Shown: piece after piece, positions 5,381 to 10,910 of the stretch
Layout of the letters: every line of letters starts with the position of its first letter
How positions within the stretch are numbered: the first letter of the stretch is position 1
Origin: JAOUEA01 sp041287635
GTDB lineage: Bacteria; Actinomycetota; UBA4738; HRBIN12
Length of the DNA stretch: 10,910 bases
Assembly: GCA_041287635.1 (NCBI GenBank)
Contig: JBGGNG010000030.1
Span: 1 to 10,910, forward strand
Direction: 5' to 3'
Notes under the pieces: generated by a model
The model's database searches: none
Seen by the model: only the letters and a program-made list of their open reading frames with translations
What the model was told of the DNA's origin: nothing
Program-made: the position numbers and the translations under genes

Positions 5381-7582
5381 TCACGCCTCCGACAGGAAGA
5401 CCCGGAACGAGGAACCCCCGCCCTCGCGGGCCTCGAGCCACGCCTGCCCGCCGTGCAGCTCCGCGAACCGACGGACCAGCGAGAGTCCGATCCCGACGCC
5501 TGGTGAATGCTCGGACGACGAACCCGGGGCCTGGCGGAAGGGCTCGAAAACCGCGTCGTGCAGATCCTCGGGCACGCCGGGGCCGGCGTCCTCCACGGTG
5601 ATCGACACCCCGCCGTCTGCCGGGGAGGCTCGGACCCAGACGCGCGTGCCGGGCGGCGTGTGCCGGAGCGCGTTCGACAGCAGGTTCTCGACGATCCGCT
5701 CCACCTTCGCCGCGTCGAGCAGGAACGTGCCGGGAGCGACTTCGGTCACGATGTCGTGACCGTTGGGATCGTCGCTCTCCGCCACGGCCCGTGCGACCAG
5801 GCTCGCGAGGTCGGTCGGGCGGCGTTGCGGAGCGATGATGCCGCGCTGGAGCCGGTCGAGGTCCAGCAGGTCTCCGAGCAGGCGCTCCAGCTTCCGGGCG
5901 TTCGCCGCGATCCGACCGACGAGGTCGAGCGCATCCTCGGAGGCCAGGTCCGGGCCCGAGCTCTCCAGGGTCAACGCCGATCCGAGGATCGAGGTCAGGG
6001 GGGTGCGGAGGTCGTGCGAGACGGCCTCCAGGAACGTGTTCTTCATCTCGTCGAGGCTTCGCAGGCGCTGCGTCGCCTCGCGCTCACGACGGAAGGCCTC
6101 GGAGTACTTCCGCTCGCTCGTTCGCAGCGCCTGTTCCGCTCGCTTGCGTTCGGTGATGTCGACCATCAGCCCACGCAGCTCACGAGGGCCCTGCGCCCCC
6201 CGCACGACGTGCACGACGTCGCGGACCCACACGGTGCTGCCGTCAGGCGTCGCGATCCGATACTCGAGCGAGCGATCCTCGCCACGTTCGATCGTTGCCC
6301 GGCAGGCCTTCAGGGTGGCGGCTCGGTCGTCGTCGGCGACGTGGCCACCCCACGCGCGACCGTCATCGGGCCACGACGACGCCCCCGGCCCCAACATGTC
6401 GTCGACCCGTCCGCCCAGGAACGTGAACGCCAGGCTGGTGGCGTCCGCCTCCCAGAACACCGCGTCGAGGCTCGCGACGAGCTCATGGAAGCGCTCCAGC
6501 TCGGAGAGGCGGCGAGCGGTGCCGAGCGCCAGCGACGCGATGTTCGCGATGCCTTGGGCGAGACCGATCGTCCGCTCGTCGAACCGCTCGTCGGCCCCTC
6601 GGGCGATCATCACGATCGCCCCGAAGCCGTCCGGTTCCCAACGTAGAGGCGCGACCAGGACCGAGCGTGCTTCGGTGACCACCCAGAGATCGCGAGGGAC
6701 CTGATCGACCACGTCGACGTCGATCGAGAACGGCTCGAGGTCGGCGAACAGGAAGGAGGCGGCCACCTCGGCGGGCACGTCGGCGATCTCGGCCCTGGGC
6801 CGCGCGAGGCCCGGCTCCACGACGTGCAGGCGCGCGACGCGGAAGTTGCCGCTCTCCTCGTCACGGACGTAGGCGCACACCGCCGCGCAGGACACCAGCG
6901 AGGGGATCGTCTCGATCGCCTCCTGGAAGATGTCGCCCACGGCGTGGCGTCCGACGAGTCGCTGCGAGAGCTCCAGCAGTGCCGCGGAGGTCTGCGCCGC
7001 GTCACGCTCGGCTGCCAGTAGGGTCGCGTTCTCGAACGCGGCGGCTGCGTGGGGCGCCAGCACCTCCACGACCCGCTGGTCCTGCTCGTCGAACTTCCCG
7101 TACCCGATGCTGGAGAGCACGATCACCCCGTTGACCCTGTCCCCGAGCTTCGTGGGCACGAGCAGCATCGATTCCACGATGTCGTCGGTCCCCTCGATCT
7201 GGACCGCGAACTCGACCTCCTGCGCGTTGGGCGTCAGCAGGGAGCGGCCGGTGTCGGCGACCCAGCCGGTCATGCCTTCCCCCACCTGGGTCACGAGCTC
7301 CTCGAGGGTCTCCTCCTCGTACTCCGCGAAGTACTCACCGCGGAACGCGATCGGCAGGAGCGTTCGTCCGTCGGGCTGCAGCAGGTACACGCGGCAGTTG
7401 TGATACTCGACGATCGTGCGCAGCTCGGCCGTGATCGCTTCGCCGATCGCCTCGACGCTGCCGAGCCCGCTCAGCTTCGCGGCGAGGCTGTGCAGCATGT
7501 TCAGCTGAGCGGCAGGCCGGAAACGGTCGGTGCCCTCGTTCGCCTCGCCTCGGACCTCGTCGGTCCGCGCCCGTTCCACCAC
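5381..7582 (-). CDS. Soluble sensor histidine kinase, GAF-GAF-PAS-HisKA-HATPase
   Basis: A 733-residue sensor kinase without transmembrane segments, so it senses inside the cell. A first GAF-type domain covers about residues 42-190, a second about 200-355, and a PAS/PAC domain about 365-482, ending in the typical GLMVDITERKRAEQAL. A short coiled linker (about 483-510) leads to the dimerisation domain, with H-box VSHDLRTPLTSI and phospho-acceptor H523. The ATPase domain shows the N box VENLLSNALRHTP, G1 DAGPGV (665-670), the F box FEPFRQ and G2 GVGIGL (695-700). All catalytic motifs are present, so it should be active. The signal cannot be deduced; GAF and PAS domains commonly bind haem, flavin or small ligands. 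A stop lies 10 codons upstream of GTG 7582, and GGGAG is 9 bases before it, which fixes the start at this or the next GTG. No response regulator is adjacent; the nearest is at 8657-9088. Confidence 0.93.
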   Translation of the reverse strand: MVERARTDEVRGEANEGTDRFRPAAQLNMLHSLAAKLSGLGSVEAIGEAITAELRTIVEYHNCRVYLLQPDGRTLLPIAFRGEYFAEYEEETLEELVTQVGEGMTGWVADTGRSLLTPNAQEVEFAVQIEGTDDIVESMLLVPTKLGDRVNGVIVLSSIGYGKFDEQDQRVVEVLAPHAAAAFENATLLAAERDAAQTSAALLELSQRLVGRHAVGDIFQEAIETIPSLVSCAAVCAYVRDEESGNFRVARLHVVEPGLARPRAEIADVPAEVAASFLFADLEPFSIDVDVVDQVPRDLWVVTEARSVLVAPLRWEPDGFGAIVMIARGADERFDERTIGLAQGIANIASLALGTARRLSELERFHELVASLDAVFWEADATSLAFTFLGGRVDDMLGPGASSWPDDGRAWGGHVADDDRAATLKACRATIERGEDRSLEYRIATPDGSTVWVRDVVHVVRGAQGPRELRGLMVDITERKRAEQALRTSERKYSEAFRREREATQRLRSLDEMKNTFLEAVSHDLRTPLTSILGSALTLESSGPDLASEDALDLVGRIAANARKLERLLGDLLDLDRLQRGIIAPQRRPTDLASLVARAVAESDDPNGHDIVTEVAPGTFLLDAAKVERIVENLLSNALRHTPPGTRVWVRASPADGGVSITVEDAGPGVPEDLHDAVFEPFRQAPGSSSEHSPGVGIGLSLVRRFAELHGGQAWLEAREGGGSSFRVFLSEA

Positions 7583-7643
7583 CTCGGTCGTCTCCCGTCG
7601 TGCGGGTGTTCATCCTCCCACCAGGATGCTCCCACCTCGGAAC

Positions 7644-7677
7644 CTCGACGTTCCCTTTCCCTCGACGTTCCCTTTCC
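7644..7677. repeat. Perfect 17-bp tandem duplication upstream of the histidine kinase
   Basis: CTCGACGTTCCCTTTCC occurs at 7644-7660 and again directly at 7661-7677. The first copy also forms the right half of a near-palindrome, GGAACCTCGACGTTCC at 7639-7654, with one mismatched pair. It lies in the 196-bp divergent gap between the kinase and the DUF3263 gene, 62 bases ahead of the kinase start. Confidence 0.9.
7647..7671 (-). promoter_or_regulatory. Possible ECF-sigma-type promoter for the histidine kinase
   Basis: On the minus strand GGAAC (7671-7667), a 16-base spacer and CGTC (7650-7647) match the usual ECF sigma pattern of GGAAC, about 16 bases, CGTC. The two boxes come from the two copies of the 17-bp tandem repeat, so the spacing is a direct product of the duplication. 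The kinase start lies about 65 bases further on. It is only a pattern match and could be coincidental. Confidence 0.3.
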
Positions 7678-7742
7678 AAGGATGTCGGCTGGCCGAGGCG
7701 GGCGCTGTACCCCGGGCCGATGGGCCGAACACGCGCGGGTGC

Positions 7743-7770
7743 TTGAACCGTCGGTGCCCGTGGATACGCT
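7743..7770 (+). promoter_or_regulatory. Promoter of the DUF3263 gene (leaderless type)
   Basis: TTGAAC at 7743-7748, a 16-base spacer and TACGCT at 7765-7770 resemble a housekeeping sigma promoter. The -10 box ends 8 bases before the ATG at 7779, so transcription should begin at or next to the start codon. This agrees with the absence of a Shine-Dalgarno sequence there. Confidence 0.55.
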
Positions 7771-7778
7771 CGTGCGTG

Positions 7779-8054
7779 ATGGATGTGACCCCCCCGAGCC
7801 CCGGCACCCTCGACGAGCGTTCCCGAGCACTCCTCGACTTCGAGCGTGAGAGCTGGCAGCTCGACATCCCGAAGGAACGAGCGATTCGGGAGCGGTTCGA
7901 CTTCTCCCCCGCGCGCTACCACCAGCTGCTCAACCGCCTCCTCGAGCGGCCGGAGGCCCTCGCGTACGACCCGATGCTGGTTCGCCGCCTCCTCAGGGTC
8001 CGCGACGCGCGGCGTCGGCGGCGGGTCGCCGGTCAGCTCGGCGTCCGGCTCTAG
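7779..8054 (+). CDS. DUF3263 domain protein (small actinobacterial helical protein)
   Basis: A 91-residue protein matching the DUF3263 family, which is largely restricted to Actinomycetota and has no established function. Family features are the opening LDERSRALLDFERESWQL, the helix-turn-helix-like middle IRERFDFSPARYHQLLNRLL, the segment RPEALAYDPMLVRRL, and a basic tail with five consecutive arginines near residue 80. The middle segment and basic tail suggest nucleic-acid binding, perhaps as a small regulator; this is inference. The ATG at 7779 is used because homology starts there and the promoter lies immediately upstream; a GTG directly before it is also in frame. It is followed after 38 bases by the LytR_C gene. 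From memory this order resembles Rv0430-Rv0431 of Mycobacterium tuberculosis, which supports an actinobacterial host. Confidence 0.88.
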   Translation: MDVTPPSPGTLDERSRALLDFERESWQLDIPKERAIRERFDFSPARYHQLLNRLLERPEALAYDPMLVRRLLRVRDARRRRRVAGQLGVRL

Positions 8055-8079
8055 ACCGGGCGGGGTCCGGTCGCTGGGG

Positions 8080-8085
8080 TAGGAT
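8080..8085 (+). promoter_or_regulatory. -10 box of the LytR_C gene (leaderless type)
   Basis: TAGGAT ends 7 bases before the GTG start at 8093. No Shine-Dalgarno sequence precedes that GTG, so a leaderless transcript is likely. No convincing -35 box is seen in the short gap. Confidence 0.45.
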
Positions 8086-8092
8086 TGGCCGC

Positions 8093-8638
8093 GTGAACCT
8101 GAGCCCTGCGCGTCTGGCCGTGCTCGTCGCCCTCGTCGTGGGGGGCGTCGCCATCATCCTCAACGGATTCGGCGATGACGACGCCGTGCTCGCCGGCGGC
8201 GGCACCGAGGTCGTGGAGCCGACGGAGTCGGCATCGGCGTCGCCGTCCGGCTCGGTATCACCATCGGCGAGCGAGAGCGCCCCACCCGAGCTTGAACCCC
8301 AGGTCGACGGCGTGATGATCCAGGTCCTCAACGGCACCAGCGAGGTCGGGTTGGCGTCGCAGGTCGAGGACTTCTTGGAGGGCAAGGGGTACGTTGCGGC
8401 ACTCCCCGCTTCGGACGCGGCCCAGAAGCCCGTCGAGACGACGATCGTCTACTTCCGAACGGGCGACGACGCGGAGCAGAACGAGGTCGACGCCGGCCAC
8501 CTGGCCGCGCGGTTCCTCAAGGGTGTCGAGGCCCAGGTCAAGCCCCTCAGCGCGGCGCTCGGTTCCGACGTCGCCCCGAAGACGCAGCTCGTGGTGCTGC
8601 TCGGGACCGACTACGCCGAGGCGAATCCCGTCGTATAA
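8093..8638 (+). CDS. Membrane-anchored LytR_C domain protein (VirR-like)
   Basis: A 181-residue protein with one N-terminal membrane helix (LAVLVALVVGGVAIIL, about 8-23). An acidic stretch and a serine/glutamate-rich low-complexity linker (about 38-68) follow, then a C-terminal LytR_C domain (about 73-178). The domain shows its typical opening IQVLNGTSEVGLASQV, the central TTIVYFRTGDDAEQNEVDAGHLAARF, and the closing QLVVLLGTDYA. It probably sits in the membrane with the domain outside the cytoplasm, near the cell wall. It lacks the catalytic LytR-CpsA-Psr domain, so it is a stand-alone accessory form like M. tuberculosis VirR (Rv0431), which affects envelope integrity and vesicle release. Synteny with DUF3263 strengthens the comparison. 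The GTG start is set by the membrane helix and the -10 box 7 bases upstream. The stop lies 18 bases from the stop of the convergent response regulator. Confidence 0.85.
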   Translation: MNLSPARLAVLVALVVGGVAIILNGFGDDDAVLAGGGTEVVEPTESASASPSGSVSPSASESAPPELEPQVDGVMIQVLNGTSEVGLASQVEDFLEGKGYVAALPASDAAQKPVETTIVYFRTGDDAEQNEVDAGHLAARFLKGVEAQVKPLSAALGSDVAPKTQLVVLLGTDYAEANPVV

Positions 8639-8656
8639 CTGCCGGTCCCGCCGGAC

Positions 8657-9088
8657 TCAGCCGCGCGAGGCCTCGTCGGCAGCGTCGGCCGCCTCCGATC
8701 GCCGCGCGATCCGATCCTCGAGGCTCGCGTCGAGGATCCGGCTGATGCCCTGAGTGAGGTCCTCCGGCACGAACGGCTTCGTGATGACGTCGTCGGCACC
8801 GAGCTCGTAGCAGAGTCGATGATCGCTGCTTCGCGTGTCGGCCGTGAGCACCAGTACGGGCACCTCGCCGGCGTCGGGATGGGAGCGGAGAACCCGCAGC
8901 ACCTCGAACCCGTCGGCGCGGGGCATCATCAGGTCGAGCACGACCGCGTCGGGCAGGTGCTCCAGCGCGACCTCGATGCCTCGTTCGCCGTCGTCGGCCT
9001 CGAGCACCTCGTATCCCGCATGGCGCAGGTTCACGCGGTACAGGAGCCTGACGTCAGGCTCGTCGTCGATGACCAGTATGCGCCGCAT
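8657..9088 (-). CDS. Single-domain response regulator (receiver only)
   Basis: A 143-residue CheY-like receiver protein. The acidic pocket is D8-D9 in ILVIDDEPD, the phosphorylation site is D52 in VVLDLMMPRADG, the switch threonine is T82 in VLTAD, and the conserved lysine is K104 in ITKPF. After the receiver (about 1-120) only a charged, alanine-rich tail remains, with no DNA-binding or enzymatic domain. It must therefore act through protein contact or in a phosphorelay. AGGAGGA at 9098-9104 on the minus strand lies 9 bases ahead of the ATG at 9088, fixing the start and ruling out the longer open frame. No kinase is adjacent; the GAF-GAF-PAS kinase 1 kb away on the same strand is the obvious candidate partner, but two unrelated plus-strand genes intervene. 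It is transcribed divergently from the Rrf2 gene. Confidence 0.93.
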   Translation of the reverse strand: MRRILVIDDEPDVRLLYRVNLRHAGYEVLEADDGERGIEVALEHLPDAVVLDLMMPRADGFEVLRVLRSHPDAGEVPVLVLTADTRSSDHRLCYELGADDVITKPFVPEDLTQGISRILDASLEDRIARRSEAADAADEASRG

Positions 9089-9202
9089 GGCGCCGTGTCC
9101 TCCTAACGGGGGACGTCTGGATCCCCTACGGTGCGTATCGGATGCCGCGCACGCAAGTTGATACCCGGAAGTGGGAATCGGGCCGAACCGGGCGATCGCT
9201 CG

Positions 9203-9231
9203 TTGACGGCCTCTGGGGCCCCCCATACGCT
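9203..9231 (+). promoter_or_regulatory. Promoter of the Rrf2-family regulator
   Basis: TTGACG at 9203-9208, a 17-base spacer and TACGCT at 9226-9231 form the best housekeeping-type promoter in the window. The expected start point is near 9238, just ahead of the AGGGAGG ribosome binding site at 9238-9244, so any leader is very short. Rrf2 proteins often repress their own promoter, but I find no convincing palindrome over these boxes. Confidence 0.65.
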
Positions 9232-9251
9232 GGCGCGAGGGAGGTTGCGCT

Positions 9252-9725
9252 GTGCTGAAGGTCTCGCAGAAGCTGGAATACGCGATGCGCGCGATGATCG
9301 AACTCGCGCAACGGCGCGACGAAGGTGTGTTGGTGCCCGCTCGTGAGATCGCGGAACGTCAGCAGATCCCGGTGCGGTTCCTGGAACAGCAGCTGGGCGC
9401 CCTGTCGAAGGCGGGCCTGGTGGAGAGCTTCCGGGGGGCGGGCGGTGGCTGCCGTCTCGCGCGCGAACCGGCCGAGATCACGATGGCCGAGATCGCCGAC
9501 GCGATCGAAGGCCAGATCTTTCCGATGTTCTGCCTCGAGCCGAGCGATCACACCTGTTTCGCGGACTCGCGCTGTGGGCTGCAAGGATTCTGGGCCGATG
9601 TCGCCCGTGCGGTGCAGCAGGTCTTCCAGGAGACGACGGTGGCGGACCTCGCGGCCCGCCACCGGGGCGTCACCTCGGGGCCGACGCTGATCGCCCCCGA
9701 CCAACTGCTGTCCCGTCTGAACTGA
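9252..9725 (+). CDS. Rrf2-family transcriptional regulator with putative Fe-S cysteines
   Basis: A 157-residue Rrf2 protein, normal length. The N-terminal winged helix runs from KLEYAMRAMIELAQ through the recognition region IAERQQIPVRFLEQQLGALSKAGLVESFRGAGGG, then IADAIEGQIF. Three cysteines follow, C94 in PMFCLEP, C102 in HTCFAD and C108 in SRCGLQ. They correspond to the Fe-S cluster ligands of IscR and NsrR, so it probably senses iron-sulfur status, redox state or nitric oxide. The spacing C-x7-C-x5-C is wider in the first gap than the C-x5-C-x5-C of E. coli IscR and NsrR. An extra cysteine, C67, stands where a tyrosine usually follows the glycines of the wing. The GTG at 9252 has AGGGAGG 7 bases upstream and a strong promoter. 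Its targets are unknown; its own promoter, the divergent response regulator or the sulfur operon are candidates. Confidence 0.92.
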   Translation: MLKVSQKLEYAMRAMIELAQRRDEGVLVPAREIAERQQIPVRFLEQQLGALSKAGLVESFRGAGGGCRLAREPAEITMAEIADAIEGQIFPMFCLEPSDHTCFADSRCGLQGFWADVARAVQQVFQETTVADLAARHRGVTSGPTLIAPDQLLSRLN

Positions 9726-9746
9726 CCGGCCGAGGCCAGTCGCGGG

Positions 9747-9920
9747 TCAGGCGGACCAGCCGCGAGCCTTCGCGGCATCCATGCCGAGGATCTTGGTGAG
9801 CTTCGTTCCGCAGACCGGACACGTGCCCTGGGCGGCCGGACGGCCGTTCTTCAAGGTCACGACCTGCCCCTCGAACTCCCGCTTCGCCCGGCACTTCATG
9901 CAATAGCCTTCGTCGGCCAT
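9747..9920 (-). CDS. Small zinc-ribbon protein (DUF5679 type)
   Basis: A 57-residue cytosolic protein with two CxxC pairs, C7-x2-C10 (YCMKCRAKREF) and C34-x2-C37 (TCPVCGTKLTKIL). Between them lies VVTLKNGRPAAQG. This is the pattern of the DUF5679 family, short single-domain zinc ribbons without a known function. The charge and fold are compatible with binding RNA, DNA or protein. The ATG at 9920 is supported by AAGGAGG at 9927-9933 on the minus strand, 6 bases upstream. Its stop is only 21 bases from the stop of the convergent Rrf2 gene, and it is divergent from acs across a 199-bp gap. The strong ribosome binding site suggests good expression. Function is unassigned. Confidence 0.87.
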   Translation of the reverse strand: MADEGYCMKCRAKREFEGQVVTLKNGRPAAQGTCPVCGTKLTKILGMDAAKARGWSA

Positions 9921-10069
9921 CGCCTGCCTCCTTTCACCCGAGGCAGCCCCTGGGCAACCTCGCGCCCGATGGTCACCCCGGGAACCGCTCTGTGCAAGCA
10001 CATCCACGGGTCGGGGACCCTCTGCGACCGGCGGGCCGATCCGGGCTCGCACGGCCGTGGCCGCGCGCG

Positions 10070-10075
10070 TACGAT
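10070..10075 (+). promoter_or_regulatory. Possible -10 box upstream of acs
   Basis: TACGAT at 10070-10075 fits a -10 consensus and would give a leader of roughly 35 bases before the acs start. The matching -35 region is poor, so an activator would be needed if this is the real promoter. The rest of the 199-bp gap holds only short inverted repeats: TGTGC-AA-GCACA at 9991-10002 and GGGTC-GGG-GACCC at 10008-10020. Confidence 0.25.
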
Positions 10076-10119
10076 GCTGGCTCGCCCGCCGAGGCGTCCC
10101 CGCGCACCCTGGAGGATCG

Positions 10120-10910
10120 ATGAGCGACACCCCGCAGAACATCGAGGCGCTGCTGTCGGAGCTGCGCGTCTTCGAACCGCCCGAGGACTTCGCCGAGCGC
10201 GCGATCGTCTCCGACGCGTCGCTCTACGAGCGGGCCAACGCGGACCACCAGGCGTTCTGGGCCGAGCAGGCCGACCGCCTGACGTGGTTCAAACGCTGGG
10301 ACACCGTGATGAACTGGACCCCGCCGTGGGTGAAGTGGTTCGAGGGCGGCACGTTGAACGCCTCGTACAACTGCCTCGACCGGCACGTTGAGGCCGGAGG
10401 CGGCGGCAAGGTCGCGTTCCATTGGGAGGGCGAGCCTGGCGACACCCGCACGATCACGTACTCGGACCTGCTCGACGACGTCTGCCGCCTCGCGAACGCG
10501 TTGACCTCGCTCGGGGTGCGCAAGGGGGACCGCGTCAACATCTACCTCGGCATGGTGCCCGAGCTGCCGATCGCGATGCTCGCCTGCGCCCGGATCGGCG
10601 CGCCCCACTCGGTCGTCTTCGGGGGATTCAGCGCGGAGGCGCTGCGGGACCGGATCATCGACGCCGAGGCGAAGGTGTTGATCACCGCCGACGGCGCATG
10701 GCGCCGGGGCTCGATCGTGCCCCTGAAGGACAACGCCGATGAGGCCGTGCGCGAGTGTCCGTCGATCGAGCATGTGATCACCGTCAAGCGGTGCGGGAAC
10801 GAGCACTCGTTCACCGAAGGGCGCGACCTCTGGTACCACGAGCTCGTCGCGGACCAACCGACCGAGTGCGAACCCGAACCCATGGACGCCGAGGACCTGC
10901 TCTACCTGCT
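10120..10910 (+). CDS. acs: Acetyl-CoA synthetase, N-terminal part (runs off the window)
   Basis: The first 263 residues of an AMP-forming acetate-CoA ligase, about 40 percent of the usual 640-660. The enzyme activates acetate to acetyl-AMP and then acetyl-CoA in the cytosol. Visible are the ACAS_N region (FWAEQADRLTWFKRWDTVMNW, near residues 46-66), the strongly conserved SYNCLDRHV, ITYSDLLDDVCRLANAL, and the core GVRKGDRVNIYLGMVPELP. IGAPHSVVFGGFSAEALRDRI follows, matching acetyl-CoA synthetases rather than general acyl-CoA ligases. The ATP-binding loop, catalytic lysine and acetate-pocket residues lie beyond the edge, so propionate as substrate cannot be excluded. GGAGG at 10111-10115 precedes the ATG by 4 bases, rather close but usable. 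No in-frame stop occurs up to the edge, and the reading frame appears intact. Confidence 0.93.
   Translation, partial: MSDTPQNIEALLSELRVFEPPEDFAERAIVSDASLYERANADHQAFWAEQADRLTWFKRWDTVMNWTPPWVKWFEGGTLNASYNCLDRHVEAGGGGKVAFHWEGEPGDTRTITYSDLLDDVCRLANALTSLGVRKGDRVNIYLGMVPELPIAMLACARIGAPHSVVFGGFSAEALRDRIIDAEAKVLITADGAWRRGSIVPLKDNADEAVRECPSIEHVITVKRCGNEHSFTEGRDLWYHELVADQPTECEPEPMDAEDLLYL

Noticed and set aside
5507..6704. Long open frames on the plus strand opposite the histidine kinase
   Set aside because: They are arginine-rich or low-complexity antisense frames, typical of GC-rich DNA, and the minus-strand kinase has all its motifs in one frame.
7335..7922. Minus-strand frame with an ATG at about 7610 next to a GGGAGG, overlapping the start of the kinase
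   Set aside because: It is out of frame with the kinase, arginine- and glycine-rich, overlaps the DUF3263 gene on the other strand and has no family features.
8639..8656. Possible terminator between the LytR_C and response regulator stops
   Set aside because: Only 4-bp arms can be formed in the 18-base gap; no stable hairpin is evident.
9089..9226. N-terminal extension of the response regulator
   Set aside because: The receiver fold begins exactly at the ATG at 9088, which has AGGAGGA at the right distance; the extension would cover the divergent promoter of the Rrf2 gene.
9721..9740. Possible terminator hairpin (ACTG...CAGT) between the Rrf2 and zinc-ribbon genes
   Set aside because: The stem is only 4 bp plus 2 bp with a mismatch and has no T tract, too weak to annotate.
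1..10910. Search for defence islands, prophage, transposases, CRISPR repeats, tRNA or rRNA genes
   Set aside because: No spaced repeat array, integrase or transposase motifs, or tRNA-like cloverleaf was seen; the genes are metabolic, signalling and housekeeping types.

Overview
The window is a GC-rich bacterial chromosome segment with G/C at most third codon positions, GTG starts, and promoters that place some start codons only 7-8 bases after the -10 box (leaderless-type). The pairing of a DUF3263 gene with a LytR_C gene is an arrangement of Actinomycetota. I therefore read it as an actinobacterium, probably a deep-branching or environmental lineage. The genus cannot be judged from this window. 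I see no tRNA, rRNA, CRISPR array, insertion sequence or phage gene, and no gap above 300 bases lacks a gene.

Layout. (a) 1-2413, minus strand: an N-acyl-D-amino-acid deacylase-type amidohydrolase followed by a class I methyltransferase cut off by the window edge. (b) 2577-5268, plus strand: a compact five-gene sulfur-trafficking operon with mirror-like order, DsrE / TusA / SQR-like flavoprotein / TusA / DsrE2. It ends at a perfect 14-bp-stem hairpin at 5327-5363. (c) 5381-7582, minus strand: a soluble GAF-GAF-PAS hybrid-free histidine kinase. (d) 7779-8638, plus strand: DUF3263 and LytR_C (VirR-like) genes, both apparently leaderless. (e) 8657-9088, minus strand: a single-domain response regulator. 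(f) 9252-9725, plus strand: an Rrf2-family regulator with three candidate Fe-S cysteines and a clear promoter. (g) 9747-9920, minus strand: a 57-residue zinc-ribbon protein (DUF5679 type). (h) 10120 to the right edge, plus strand: the N-terminal part of acetyl-CoA synthetase.

How they may work together. The sulfur operon is the most distinctive part. A sulfide:quinone oxidoreductase-like flavoprotein would make protein-bound or free persulfide sulfur. Two diverged TusA carriers and two different DsrE-type proteins, each with one conserved cysteine, would relay it. The final acceptor (for example an sHdr or Dsr system, or biosynthetic thiolation) is not in the window. The histidine kinase and the lone receiver protein could be partners although two unrelated genes separate them. 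The Rrf2 protein is a plausible redox or Fe-S sensor, but nothing here ties it directly to the sulfur operon.

Three short gaps between genes (804-847, 4447-4480, 7644-7677) each hold a perfect two-copy tandem duplication of 17-22 bp. This recurrent small-scale feature is not explained by the genes.
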